Assembly (NCBI RefSeq): GCF_900184995.1
Contig: NZ_LT860098.1
Span: 67,001-131,000 of the forward strand
Source: Konateibacter massiliensis
Lineage (GTDB): Bacteria; Bacillota; Clostridia; Lachnospirales; Lachnospiraceae
Direction: 5' to 3'
Length of the DNA: 64,000 nt
Shown: positions 50,200-59,329 of the stretch, piece by piece
Layout of the letters: each line of letters opens with the position of its first letter
Position numbering within the stretch: position 1 is the stretch's first letter
Made by a program: the position numbers and the translations under genes
The notes under the pieces: generated by a model
Database searches by the model: none
What the model was told of the DNA's origin: nothing
The model's input: only the letters and a program-made list of their open reading frames with translations

Positions 50200-51282
50200 T
50201 TGGAGAATTTTGACCAAGTTTATGCCAAATGGCGAAAAAACTTTAATTATGTCGCTTTGTTAGTTGCTAGTGTTGTTTTGGCACTGGAACTAATTTTGGC
50301 TCGTGTTTTCTTATACTCCCTGAACGTGATTACAATTTCTACCTCTGCATATTTGCTGCGCTACCTGTTTATCCCGTCCTTTCTCAATTTTTTATTCGTA
50401 TTCATCGGTCGGTATTGCTTAAACAGCGGCAGGCTTTCCGAGACCGCCAAAAATTATTGCTCCATCCTCACTTTATCTGCTCAGTTTTTGGTGATTGCCT
50501 GTGTACATAATGTATTTTCACTTTCTGTTGCCATACTGTGTTTTCCGATTTTTATAACACTTATTTTCAGTGATAAAAAAATGACTCATATTGTAGCGGC
50601 TGTCTCTGTTGTATCCGCCTGTATCAGTTTTGTTTTTGCAAAATTGGATTCTCGTGCAGATGACGTGCTTTTTCCGGTACAAATATTTGTAACTCTGATA
50701 TTGCTGGTGTGCAGCTATATTACGTCCATTTTGCTGTTTCAAATTGAGCAGGATAAGAATGAAAGGCTGAAAGCAAGCTCCTTTAAGCAGCTTCAATTAG
50801 AAGAGCTTTTAAAATGCGACTCCCTGACAGGACTTTATAATATGAGCACCTTTTACAACCTGTTGGAGCGCTCGATTAATAATAGTGAAAGACCTGTTGT
50901 CGCGGTCGTCGATATTGATAATTTCAAGTCTGTCAATGATACATGGGGACATAAAATGGGAAATGAAGTGCTCATTCAGTTAGCGGCACAGCTTCAAGCC
51001 GCTTGCAGTACTCAAGGGCATGTGTTTCGCTACGGCGGTGAGGAATTTACCGTTATCTTCTCGCATACTTCCGCTGCTCAAGCAAAAGCCATGATTGAGG
51101 TGGCGCAAAAAAATCTTCGAAATCACATGTTTGATTTTATGCCGGAACAGCGCATTACCTTTAGCTGCGGTATCGCTGCTTACCCTTGTGAAAACTGCAG
51201 TGCCCAAAGCTTTTTTGAGCTTGCAGACCAGGTTATGTACAAGGCAAAGCTTTCAGGTAAAAATCGGACATTGGTAGGATAA
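50200..51282 (+). CDS. Membrane-anchored diguanylate cyclase (GGDEF)
   Basis: A 360-residue protein with six membrane segments in the first ~180 residues (an unassigned sensor), a short helix, and a C-terminal GGDEF domain (CDSLTGLYN; DIDNFKSVNDTWGHKMGNEVL; active site GGEEF). It makes c-di-GMP from GTP. The start is TTG at 50200, because the upstream candidate lies in the promoter and the frame following AGAGGG gives a normal N terminus. No EAL or partner gene is next to it. Confidence 0.88.
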   Translation: MENFDQVYAKWRKNFNYVALLVASVVLALELILARVFLYSLNVITISTSAYLLRYLFIPSFLNFLFVFIGRYCLNSGRLSETAKNYCSILTLSAQFLVIACVHNVFSLSVAILCFPIFITLIFSDKKMTHIVAAVSVVSACISFVFAKLDSRADDVLFPVQIFVTLILLVCSYITSILLFQIEQDKNERLKASSFKQLQLEELLKCDSLTGLYNMSTFYNLLERSINNSERPVVAVVDIDNFKSVNDTWGHKMGNEVLIQLAAQLQAACSTQGHVFRYGGEEFTVIFSHTSAAQAKAMIEVAQKNLRNHMFDFMPEQRITFSCGIAAYPCENCSAQSFFELADQVMYKAKLSGKNRTLVG

Positions 51283-51300
51283 TAACTTTTTCTGCATGCA

Positions 51301-51337
51301 AACAGCCCCAAGAAGCCAAATGCTTTTTGGGGCTGTT
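51301..51337. terminator. Bidirectional terminator
   Basis: AACAGCCCCAAGAAGC/CAAAT/GCTTTTTGGGGCTGTT between the convergent diguanylate cyclase and thioredoxin genes. Confidence 0.75.
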
Positions 51338-51373
51338 CATTATAGCATAGGAAATTGCTGAACGCGTTCTTTC

Positions 51374-51685
51374 TTACTCTACCATCGATAGAATCGTCTG
51401 CTTGTTCTGTACACCTACTGTACTTTTCACAACTTTGCCGTCCTTCACGGATACAAGGGTCGGGATACTCATCACCTTAAAAACCTTTGCAAGCTCAGGT
51501 TCCTCATCAATGTTTATCTTTCCGATTTTGGCTGAATGTCTCGTTTCCTCCGCCACCTGATCCACAATCGGTGCTACCATTTTGCATGGTCCGCACCATG
51601 TTGCCCAGAAGTCCAACAAAACCGGCTTATCAGATTTTAATACCTCTGTTTCAAAATTCTGTTTCGTAATTGTTAATGCTCCCAT
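51374..51685 (-). CDS. trxA: Thioredoxin
   Basis: A 103-residue thioredoxin with the active site WCGPC (DFWATWCGPCKMVAP), cis-Pro SIPTL and the C-terminal helix. It reduces disulfides with thioredoxin reductase. Start 51685 begins MGALTITKQNF; the GTG at 51706 is in the ribosome-site region. The 5' region carries a 17-base palindrome that may be a regulatory site. Confidence 0.93.
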   Translation of the reverse strand: MGALTITKQNFETEVLKSDKPVLLDFWATWCGPCKMVAPIVDQVAEETRHSAKIGKINIDEEPELAKVFKVMSIPTLVSVKDGKVVKSTVGVQNKQTILSMVE

Positions 51686-51711
51686 ATGTTTACTTACTCC
51701 TCTCACACTTT

Positions 51712-51728
51712 AACACTGTTACAGTGTT
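51712..51728. promoter_or_regulatory. Palindrome upstream of thioredoxin
   Basis: Perfect inverted repeat AACACTGT-T-ACAGTGTT, 27 bases ahead of the thioredoxin ATG and about 9 bases after its likely transcription start (TATAAT at 51749-51744, minus strand). It is a good size for a dimeric repressor site. Confidence 0.45.
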
Positions 51729-51878
51729 ATTTTCTATAATTCCATTATAATACTTTCTGGTGATTTATCCGTGAGCAACTCACGCACATTTCGTTCGTAT
51801 AATGGTTATATTTATGGAGAAACATCATGGAATGTGCCTGTATTCTTTTTAATAAACATAAATCCTGTTAAAAATCTC

Positions 51879-53219
51879 TTAATTTTCCTCGCTTATCTGC
51901 TCCAAGGATTTTCCCATCGTCTCTTTTCCAAAAATTCCGACTACAAGCGCAACGACTGCAAACACACCTGCCAGCACAGCAAACACATAGCCATAGCCGG
52001 ATTGCTCACCGAAGGATTGGTAGATAACCGGCACGACAAACGGTGCAATAAAGGCACCTAATCTTCCAAAAGCAGATGCCCAGCCGGAACCGCTCGCTCT
52101 TGCTGCTGTCGGGTAAACCTCTGGCGTGTAAGCGTACACACAGCCCCATGCACCAAGGCTAAAGAAGTAAAGCATCGCTCCGTAAATCAAAACCTCATTC
52201 GCGCTGCCCGCATGTCCGAACAGCCACGCAGCAATTGCAGTTCCTGCAAAATAAATGGATAGCACTTTTTTTCGTCCAACCTTTTCCACCAGATAGGCAG
52301 CACTGAAATATCCCGGCAGCTGTGCGAGGCACATCACAAATGTGAAGCCGAAGCTCTTGACCAAATCAAAGCCGCGTCCGACAAGAAGTGTCGGGGTCCA
52401 AAGCACAAAGCCATAATAACCGAAATTAATTCCAAACCAGATTACCCACAAAACAGCTGTGCTTCGAATATATTTTTTTGACCACAGCTCCCAGAATTTT
52501 ACATGGAGATTCGCAGGGACCTTATGTTCTGATTTTGCAGCAGGCAAAGGAGTGATACCCGCCTGTTTTTCCATTTTGGCAACCAGCTCCTCGGCTTCCT
52601 CCGTCCTTCCCACTGCGTCAAGGTATCTTGGTGATTCTGGAACCGCCTTTCGAAGATATACAGCAAACAATGCCGGCATCCCGCCTACCAAGAAGGCGAT
52701 TCTCCAACCGTAGAGCGGAATGAGCAGATAAGCCACCAAAGCCGCTAATATCCAGCCCCAAGCCCAAAAGCTCTCCAAAAAGATTACGTTTCGCCCTCTG
52801 ATTTTGGTCGGGGAATATTCGCTGATTAGTGTAGACGCAGCCGGTAACTCACCGCCCAAACCAAAGCCAGTCAAAAAGCGAAGCACGAGCAGCATCGGAT
52901 AATTTATTGCAAAAGCAGAAGCTGCACTTGCCACACCGTATATAATCAAGGTTAACATAATAACAGTCCGCCTGCCCCATTTATCCGCAACCATGCCGGA
53001 TAATGCTGCTCCAATTCCCATTCCGAGCATTCCGATACTTCCAAGAAGTCCTAACTGCTGTGTCGTCAATCCCCAATCTGCACCTATAGCTGCCATAACG
53101 CCTGATACCATACCCTGATCCATAGCATCAAAAAGCCAGCCGATACCTGTCAAAAGTAAAATCTTTTTCAACATTGGTGTGGACGGGAGTCTGTCAATTC
53201 TCATCGATAGTTGATTCAT
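51879..53219 (-). CDS. MFS transporter, NiaP-like
   Basis: A 446-residue major facilitator with 12 membrane segments in two halves. Motifs LLTGIGWLFDAMDQGMVSGV, GMVADKWGRRTV, LRFLTGFGLGGELPAASTL and AYTPEVYPTAARASGSG closely follow Bacillus subtilis NiaP (YceI), a niacin transporter, and sugar-phosphate-type relatives, so nicotinate uptake is the best guess. Start 53219 has GAGGAGG 7 bases upstream; ATGs farther up lie within the terminator of the preceding gene. Confidence 0.88.
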   Translation of the reverse strand: MNQLSMRIDRLPSTPMLKKILLLTGIGWLFDAMDQGMVSGVMAAIGADWGLTTQQLGLLGSIGMLGMGIGAALSGMVADKWGRRTVIMLTLIIYGVASAASAFAINYPMLLVLRFLTGFGLGGELPAASTLISEYSPTKIRGRNVIFLESFWAWGWILAALVAYLLIPLYGWRIAFLVGGMPALFAVYLRKAVPESPRYLDAVGRTEEAEELVAKMEKQAGITPLPAAKSEHKVPANLHVKFWELWSKKYIRSTAVLWVIWFGINFGYYGFVLWTPTLLVGRGFDLVKSFGFTFVMCLAQLPGYFSAAYLVEKVGRKKVLSIYFAGTAIAAWLFGHAGSANEVLIYGAMLYFFSLGAWGCVYAYTPEVYPTAARASGSGWASAFGRLGAFIAPFVVPVIYQSFGEQSGYGYVFAVLAGVFAVVALVVGIFGKETMGKSLEQISEEN

Positions 53220-53234
53220 AATTTTCCTCCTCAT

Positions 53235-53261
53235 AAAAAGTGTGAGCGTCGCCCACACTTT
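53235..53261 (-). terminator. Terminator of the liv/cytidylate kinase-like operon
   Basis: AAAGTGTGAGC/GTC/GCCCACACTTT with a T-run in the minus direction, between the kinase-like gene and the MFS gene. The stem is again the AGTGTGAGC sequence used in repeats R1 and R4. Confidence 0.8.
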
Positions 53262-53268
53262 CCTAACA

Positions 53269-53895
53269 CTATTTAATCCGAATTTTAATATACTCTTTGA
53301 TTAAGGTCACTGCCTCCTCAAAGGTAAGCTCACTCGTATTAATACACAGATCATAGTTGCCTGCGTTGTCCCATCTTCTCTTTGTGTAATACTCATAGTA
53401 TTCCGCTCTATGCTTATCAATACTCTCAATTTTTTTCTGTAATTCTTTTCTGGAGGCATTCGACATCGTTCCAAGCGTGTCAATGCAGTGTTCAAGCGGA
53501 GCATGCACGAATATACGAATTACATTTTTGTTATCGCGTAAAATATAATCAGCACATCTTCCGACTATAATGCAGGATTTTTCATCTTCCTCTGCTAACT
53601 GGTGAATCACCTTTGCCTGATAGTTAAAGAGATTGTCATTTGAGACAAACTCATCGCTGTCCGGCGTAATAATTTCTCCTGAATAAGACTTTTTCATAAT
53701 CTTATACAGAAAGCTCTCCTTAAGCTTCTCGTCGGCTTTTCCGAAAAGCTCCTCGTTTATTCCGCTCTCATCGGAAGCAAGACGAAGAAGCTCCCTGTCG
53801 TAATAATGTATTCCCAGCTCCTCCGCCAGCATTTTTCCTATGGTCCTTCCGCCGCTGCCGTATCCTCTGGCAATTGTAATCACATATTTACTCAT
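53269..53895 (-). CDS. Cytidylate kinase-like family protein
   Basis: A 208-residue P-loop protein of the cytidylate kinase-like family (ITIARGYGSGGRTIGKMLAEEL). It has the Walker A variant GYGSGGRTIG and the IIVGRCADYIL and RWDNAGNYDLCINTS blocks. These proteins bind nucleotides; true CMP kinase activity is uncertain. It is the last gene of the liv operon, 23 bases after livF, a placement I cannot explain from known roles. ATG 53895 has AAGGG 8 bases upstream. Confidence 0.82.
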   Translation of the reverse strand: MSKYVITIARGYGSGGRTIGKMLAEELGIHYYDRELLRLASDESGINEELFGKADEKLKESFLYKIMKKSYSGEIITPDSDEFVSNDNLFNYQAKVIHQLAEEDEKSCIIVGRCADYILRDNKNVIRIFVHAPLEHCIDTLGTMSNASRKELQKKIESIDKHRAEYYEYYTKRRWDNAGNYDLCINTSELTFEEAVTLIKEYIKIRIK

Positions 53896-53918
53896 AACGT
53901 TCACCCTTTTCCTTCCAA

Positions 53919-54629
53919 TTATTCTCCCAAGTATGCCTTCTTTACAGAATCATTTTCAAGCAGCTCATCTGCCGCACCCTCAAGCACAATCTTACCTGTC
54001 TCTAATACATATGCGCGGTTTGCTATGGACAATGCCTTTTTCGCATTTTGCTCCACCACTAAAACTGTTGTGCCGCTGGCACTGATTTCCTTGATAATGT
54101 CAAATATCTCCGACACAAAAATCGGTGACAATCCCATAGAAGGCTCATCCATCAAAATAATTTTAGGCTGTGACATCAATGCTCTTCCCATTGCAAGCAT
54201 CTGCTGCTCACCACCGCTTAGCGTTCCTGCAAACTGTGATTTTCTCTCTTCCAGCCTTGGGAAACGTTTGTATACCATTTTAAGATTGTCTTCAATTTCC
54301 TGCTTATCTTTTCTTGTGTATGCTCCTAATTTTAAGTTTTCCAACACGGATAAATCTGCAAAAACTCTTCGCCCCTCCGGTACATGTGCCATTCCAAGCG
54401 ATACGATTTTATGCCCCGGCATCTTGGTAATATCCGTCCCCTCAAATTCAATCTTTCCGACCTTACTCTTTAGCAGCCCTGTCACAGTATGAAGGATTGT
54501 CGTCTTACCTGCTCCGTTTGCACCGATTAAAGCGATAACCTCGCCTTGCTCTACTTCAAAGCTGATACCTTTGATTGCCTGTATCATGCCATAACTAACC
54601 TCTAAATCTGTTACCTTTAACATTGCCAT
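53919..54629 (-). CDS. livF: Branched-chain amino acid ABC transporter ATPase LivF
   Basis: A 236-residue ATPase with Walker A GANGAGKTT, signature LSGGEQQ, Walker B ILMDEPSMGLSP. LivF pairs with LivG on the LivHM permease. It overlaps nothing but is 12 bases after livG. Confidence 0.95.
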   Translation of the reverse strand: MAMLKVTDLEVSYGMIQAIKGISFEVEQGEVIALIGANGAGKTTILHTVTGLLKSKVGKIEFEGTDITKMPGHKIVSLGMAHVPEGRRVFADLSVLENLKLGAYTRKDKQEIEDNLKMVYKRFPRLEERKSQFAGTLSGGEQQMLAMGRALMSQPKIILMDEPSMGLSPIFVSEIFDIIKEISASGTTVLVVEQNAKKALSIANRAYVLETGKIVLEGAADELLENDSVKKAYLGE

Positions 54630-54641
54630 ACTTTTTCTCTC

Positions 54642-55400
54642 CTATTCTCCCAGATATGCTGTGATTACTTCCGGATTATTCAGTACGACGTCCGGTGTTC
54701 CTGTGGTCAGCTCCATACCGAAATTCAGCACTGTAAGTTTTTCACATATGCCGGAAACCAGTTTCATATCATGTTCAATTAACAGGATTGTAATTTCAAA
54801 TTTATCACGGATCAAACGAATGGTATCCATAAGCTCCGCTGTCTCATTCGGATTCATTCCCGCCGCCGGCTCATCCAAGAGTAAAAGCTTTGGGTTTGTT
54901 GCAAGTGCTCTCGCAATCTCCAGTTTTCTCTGCTCTCCGTATGGAAGATTAGATGCCAAAAGCCCTGCATGACCCTCCATCCCAAAAACCTCTAAAAGCT
55001 CATAAGCGCGCTTGTTCATGGCTTCTTCTGTCTTTTTGTACTTTCCAAGGTGAAGCAGACCACTTGCCAAAGAATACTGATATTCATTGTGAAGTGCAAC
55101 CTTTACATTATCCAAAACCGTCATTTTTCCAAAAAGGCGGATATTCTGAAATGTTCTTGCAATACCGCTCTGGCAAATCTGTGTCGGATTTTTCCCTACA
55201 AGGCTTTGACCGTCCAGCACAATCGTTCCGTCCGTCGGAAGATAAACTCCTGTGAGCATATTAAAAACGGTTGTTTTTCCCGCTCCGTTTGGTCCAATCA
55301 GACCATAGAGACAGCCTTTTTCTATTGATATATTAAAATCATCTACCGCACGCAAGCCACCAAAGGAAATCCCTAAATTCTTAACCTCTAACAATGCCAT
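54642..55400 (-). CDS. livG: Branched-chain amino acid ABC transporter ATPase LivG
   Basis: A 252-residue ATPase: Walker A GPNGAGKTT, LivG-specific insertion GIARTFQNIRLFGKMTV, signature region ASNLPYGEQRKLEIARAL, Walker B LLLDEPAAGMNP. Partner of LivF. Three bases separate it from livM. Confidence 0.95.
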   Translation of the reverse strand: MALLEVKNLGISFGGLRAVDDFNISIEKGCLYGLIGPNGAGKTTVFNMLTGVYLPTDGTIVLDGQSLVGKNPTQICQSGIARTFQNIRLFGKMTVLDNVKVALHNEYQYSLASGLLHLGKYKKTEEAMNKRAYELLEVFGMEGHAGLLASNLPYGEQRKLEIARALATNPKLLLLDEPAAGMNPNETAELMDTIRLIRDKFEITILLIEHDMKLVSGICEKLTVLNFGMELTTGTPDVVLNNPEVITAYLGE

Positions 55401-55403
55401 GAT

Positions 55404-56375
55404 TTACGCCTCCTTTTTCTTTCTCGTAAGCTTTGAGAATATGTTGCTTGCCAGTATACGCTGCTTGAGCTGAGAAGAGTTGAAAATCATCATCGCAATC
55501 AATACAATCGCATACAGGAACATTCTAAATTCATCGGCTCCTCGAAGCATTTCTGGCAAAATAGTCAAAATAATTGCGGCAATGATAGAACCCTTGATGC
55601 TTCCCATTCCGCCAAGTACTACAATAACCAAGATTTCAATTGATTTGTTATAATCAAACGTAGTCGGCTTAAGCGTTCCTACATTATGTCCGTAAATAAC
55701 ACCAGCAATTCCCGCAAAAAATGCTGCAACGACAAATGCCATTACCTTGAATTTGCTTACCGGAATACCAACTGCTTCTGCTGCAATATAATTGTCACGG
55801 ATTGAGCATACCGCTCTTCCCTGTCTTGAATTCACCATATTTTTAATTGCAAAAATTGTAAGCACTGTCAGTAAAAATACCATGCCAAAAAATCTATAAT
55901 TGGAATGAAGCTCAATTCCTGACAGACCCATGGCGCCGTTTGTTACTTTCAGAGAGTTCACAATCGATTTGATAATCTCACCGAAGGCAAGTGTCACAAT
56001 CGCCAAATAATCTCCTCGAAGACGAAGTACGGGAACTCCGATGATAACACCGAACAAAGATGCCACAAGACCGCCTGCAATCAACGCAATCGGAAACTCA
56101 ATTATCATAGGCAGATTTAAGTTCATCGTAATTAACGCACCTGTATAGGCACCCACGGACATAAATCCTGCATGACCGAGTGTCAACTCGCCTAAGAAGC
56201 CTGTCGTCAGATTCAAGGAAACTGCCAGAATAACATTAATACAAACGGGTATCAAAAGACTTCTGAACTGGCGGCTCAAAAATCCGCCGTAGAGAAGAAT
56301 TTCCACAACCGCAAACACAATAATGGCTAACGCCAAACTTTTTATAAGTTGTTTATCAACTTGTTTATTTTTCAT
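55404..56375 (-). CDS. livM: Branched-chain amino acid ABC transporter permease LivM
   Basis: A 323-residue permease with 8-10 membrane segments, the LivM blocks GHAGFMSVGAYTGALI and LRLRGDYLAIVTLAFGEI, and a Lys-rich C terminus. It forms the channel with LivH; 16 bases from livH. Confidence 0.95.
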   Translation of the reverse strand: MKNKQVDKQLIKSLALAIIVFAVVEILLYGGFLSRQFRSLLIPVCINVILAVSLNLTTGFLGELTLGHAGFMSVGAYTGALITMNLNLPMIIEFPIALIAGGLVASLFGVIIGVPVLRLRGDYLAIVTLAFGEIIKSIVNSLKVTNGAMGLSGIELHSNYRFFGMVFLLTVLTIFAIKNMVNSRQGRAVCSIRDNYIAAEAVGIPVSKFKVMAFVVAAFFAGIAGVIYGHNVGTLKPTTFDYNKSIEILVIVVLGGMGSIKGSIIAAIILTILPEMLRGADEFRMFLYAIVLIAMMIFNSSQLKQRILASNIFSKLTRKKKEA

Positions 56376-56391
56376 CGCGATTTCCTCCAGA

Positions 56392-57279
56392 CTATACTTT
56401 CTCTTTTCTTATTTTACCGAGAAGCCCGGACGGCTTAACCAATAAAACAAGAACAAGAATACCGAATACAATTGCATCTGAAAGTTCCGTTGAAATGTAC
56501 GCCTTCGATAAACTTTCAATTAATCCCAGAATAATACCGCCAAGCATCGCGCCCGGCACACTTCCGATACCGCCAAGCACGGCAGCTACGAATGCCTTGA
56601 TACCCGGCATCGCGCCAAGGGTAGGCTTTAGGGACTGATACTGGCAAACATATAAAATACCTGCGATAGAAGCAAGTGCAGAACCGATTGCAAAAGTCAT
56701 TGATATCGTTTTGTTCACGTCAATACCCATCAGCTCGGCAGCTCCTCTGTCTTCTGAAACCGCACGCATGGCACTTCCCAGCTTAGTCTTATGGATAAAC
56801 CATGTTAGAAGTATCATACAAATAGTAGTCACCACTAATGTCACAACGGTAACGCCGGAGATTGATATCCCTCCGATTTTCACTCCTGAAAAGCCTACGA
56901 TGGATTCCTGCGGAATTGGAGTTGCGCCAAAGATAAGAAGCGATACACTCTGCAATAAGAAGCTGACACCGATTGCTGTAATCAATACGGAAAGCGGCTG
57001 TGCGGAGCGAAGCGGCTTATAGGCAACGCGCTCGATTACTACACCGAATATCGTACAAACCACAATCGATAAAAGTACTGCAAGCACTACCGGCAATTGA
57101 AGCACGGAAAGTCCGACATAGAGGGCATAGGCTCCAACCATAATAATATCACCATGTGCAAAGTTAATCATTTTTGCAATACCGTAAACCATCGTATACC
57201 CAAGGGCAATCAACGCATATATACTGCCGCTTCGAAGCCCGTTTATTAACTGTTCTAAAATATTTTGAAGAATTTCCAT
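56392..57279 (-). CDS. livH: Branched-chain amino acid ABC transporter permease LivH
   Basis: A 295-residue permease with the LivH segments GLRSGSIYALIALGYTMVYGI, NFAHGDIIMVGAYA and the EAA-like AAELMGIDVNKTI. It follows livK by 177 bases containing two stem-loops. Confidence 0.95.
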   Translation of the reverse strand: MEILQNILEQLINGLRSGSIYALIALGYTMVYGIAKMINFAHGDIIMVGAYALYVGLSVLQLPVVLAVLLSIVVCTIFGVVIERVAYKPLRSAQPLSVLITAIGVSFLLQSVSLLIFGATPIPQESIVGFSGVKIGGISISGVTVVTLVVTTICMILLTWFIHKTKLGSAMRAVSEDRGAAELMGIDVNKTISMTFAIGSALASIAGILYVCQYQSLKPTLGAMPGIKAFVAAVLGGIGSVPGAMLGGIILGLIESLSKAYISTELSDAIVFGILVLVLLVKPSGLLGKIRKEKV

Positions 57280-57320
57280 TCTGTACCCTCCTGCTTATCA
57301 AGCATCTTTTTTTCTCAGTC

Positions 57321-57429
57321 GATAAATACAGCCTTTACCCTGTGTTAAAAGTTGTATTTATCAACTGAAATCTGTAAAAGATTGACAGCGGGAATTAATA
57401 AGTAACTCCATTGCTACCAATCTTTTACA
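57321..57429 (-). promoter_or_regulatory. Two stem-loops between livK and livH
   Basis: GATAAATACA/TGTATTTATC (57321-57362, 10 pairs, 22-base loop) and TGTAAAAGATTG/CAATCTTTTACA (57373-57429, 12 pairs, 33-base loop) lie in tandem. Neither has a T-run in the minus direction, so they look more like mRNA-stabilising or attenuating structures that keep livK expressed above livHMGF. Confidence 0.55.
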
Positions 57430-57456
57430 ATATATTTCACATTCTTAACTTATTGT

Positions 57457-58608
57457 TTACTCAGCTGCTGTGTAAGCTCCGTCTACAATCTTAATGAATT
57501 TTGCTGCCTTCTGTGGCTCGCCCTCTGCGGTAAAGCTAATTCCTTTTCCTGTTACACCATCTACAGAAATCTCTGTCATCGCTTTAATCAGGTCTGCTGT
57601 TGCGGTAGAACCTGCCTGCTCTAATGCTGCTTTGATTACATAAACACCGTCATAGCCATCTGCTGCAAACTGATCCGGAGTTGCATTGTAAGCACTCTTG
57701 TAAGCTGCAACAAAATCTGCTGATGATGCGTCACCTGAGAAGAACGGGCTTAAGAAAATTGCGCCTTCAATTGTTGCTGTATCAGTAACTGCATCCAAAA
57801 TTCCATCCCATCCGTCACTGCCAAAGAAAGGAAGTGTCATGGAAAGGTCTGCTGCCTGTGTTACAATATGAGCTGCATCGGTATAATAAACCGGAGCGAA
57901 AATTACTTCTGCATCAGTTCCCTTAATGGAAGTAAGCTGTGTATTGAAATCCTCGCCGTCAGCAAACGCTTCTGCTGTGGAAATTGTTCCGCCAAGCTCC
58001 TGTACTTTTGCTGCAAATGTCTCATAGATACCTGCGCTGTACGGATCAGAATTCTTGTAAATAACTGCGATATTCTTGTATCCTAAGTCAGTAACCAAAT
58101 GCGCTGCCATTGTATCTCCCTGAAGTGGATCAGTAAAGCATAAACGGAATACATTTGGATTGTTCTCCGTAATCTTAGCTGCTGAACCGGATGGAGTAAG
58201 CATTAAAAGGTCATCTTCCTGTACCAGACTTGTTACTGCCAAGCTGGAATCTGAGGTAACACAGCCCAAAAGAGCATTCATTCCGCTGTCCATCAAAGAG
58301 TTGTAAGCTGTAACCGCTTTATCCGGTGTTGCCTGGTCATCTTCGAATTTAAGGGAGAACTGTAAGGTCTTATCGCCAACCTTCACTCCGCCTGCCTCAT
58401 TGATTTCCTTTATCGCAACTTCAGCACCCTGTTTTACAGAAGTACCGTAAGAAGCTGCATCTCCGGTAGTAGGTCCGATACTTCCGATTACAAAAGTATC
58501 TCCGCTCGCATTTGAGCTTGAATCTGAACCGCCCTGACAGCCTGCAAGGGAAGCAACTGCTAACGTTGTCACCATGCCAAGCGCCATGATTTTCTTCATT
58601 TTTTTCAT
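57457..58608 (-). CDS. livK: Branched-chain amino acid binding lipoprotein
   Basis: A 383-residue periplasmic-binding-type lipoprotein: signal peptide (MKKIMALGMVTTLAVASLAG) with lipobox LAGC (Cys24), a Ser/Gly linker and the type I fold typical of LivJ/LivK (VIGSIGPTTGDAASYGTSVK; TPSGSAAKITENNPNVFR). It feeds Leu/Ile/Val or similar to LivHMGF. AGGAGG is 6 bases before the ATG. Confidence 0.94.
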   Translation of the reverse strand: MKKMKKIMALGMVTTLAVASLAGCQGGSDSSSNASGDTFVIGSIGPTTGDAASYGTSVKQGAEVAIKEINEAGGVKVGDKTLQFSLKFEDDQATPDKAVTAYNSLMDSGMNALLGCVTSDSSLAVTSLVQEDDLLMLTPSGSAAKITENNPNVFRLCFTDPLQGDTMAAHLVTDLGYKNIAVIYKNSDPYSAGIYETFAAKVQELGGTISTAEAFADGEDFNTQLTSIKGTDAEVIFAPVYYTDAAHIVTQAADLSMTLPFFGSDGWDGILDAVTDTATIEGAIFLSPFFSGDASSADFVAAYKSAYNATPDQFAADGYDGVYVIKAALEQAGSTATADLIKAMTEISVDGVTGKGISFTAEGEPQKAAKFIKIVDGAYTAAE

Positions 58609-58681
58609 AATTATCCTCCTGTTTCAAACTGTGTATTGGATACATACATCTGTTTGTTCTTTGCACACAATATCATTAACA

Positions 58682-58710
58682 AATATACATTAATTGCTTT
58701 TAATTGTCAA
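58682..58710 (-). promoter_or_regulatory. liv operon promoter
   Basis: Minus-strand TTGACA (58710-58705), 17-base spacer, TATATT (58687-58682). The leader to livK is ~67 bases and shows no T-box or leader peptide. Confidence 0.6.
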
Positions 58711-58800
58711 TAGAATTACCCGCATTCACACTGCTTTTTATGATAGGAGACAGGTGGAAAAAAGTTTTTGTTGCAAAATAAATTTGTATGAGTTAAACTA

Positions 58801-58824
58801 AATTAGTCCGTAAACAGACTAATT
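58801..58824. promoter_or_regulatory. Candidate MarR operator of the ABC exporter operon
   Basis: Inverted repeat AATTAGTC-CGTAAACA-GACTAATT directly ahead of the MarR gene's ribosome site. The size and place suit autoregulation. Confidence 0.45.
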
Positions 58825-58842
58825 ATTTAAGGAGATGATGCT

Positions 58843-59328
58843 ATGAATGATTCAAATTCTGATATAGAGCAATTGTTGGATGCGTTTTATGATACCTTTT
58901 ATAAAACGGAAGCAGTGTATGAGAGGTTTGCTAAACTGCATGGACTTACATCACACTCTCTTTTTGTACTTCATGTGCTTTATAAAAACCCGGAAGGCTG
59001 CACACAGCGTTTTATCTGCGAGCAGCTTCATTACCCAAAGCAGACGGTCAATACTATTTTGGTTGCTTTTGAAAAAAAAGACTTAATAACAAAGGAAACC
59101 GTGGCTGCCGATAAACGAAACAAATATATTTTACTGACAAAAAAGGGACAGGAGTATGCCAAAAGAATCCTCTCAAACATGTTTCAGATAGAGGAAACAG
59201 CATTTTCCAACATGACAGCGGCTGAGAGAATCGGTCTGGTAAACGGGGAGCGTGCCTTCCTAACCCACCTTACAAACGGCCTTAGGCGTCTGGAGGCAGA
59301 GACAGACCTGTCCACGGAGGAAACATAA
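58843..59328 (+). CDS. MarR family regulator of an ABC exporter
   Basis: A 161-residue MarR protein (HGLTSHSLFVLHVLYKNPEGC, CEQLHYPKQTVNTILVAFEKK, ADKRNKYILLTKKGQEY). First gene of an operon with two half-exporters; regulators of this kind (as in BmrR/SatR-like pairs) repress until a drug-like ligand binds. An AAGGAG site lies 10 bases before the ATG. Confidence 0.9.
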   Translation: MNDSNSDIEQLLDAFYDTFYKTEAVYERFAKLHGLTSHSLFVLHVLYKNPEGCTQRFICEQLHYPKQTVNTILVAFEKKDLITKETVAADKRNKYILLTKKGQEYAKRILSNMFQIEETAFSNMTAAERIGLVNGERAFLTHLTNGLRRLEAETDLSTEET

Positions 59329-59329
59329 C

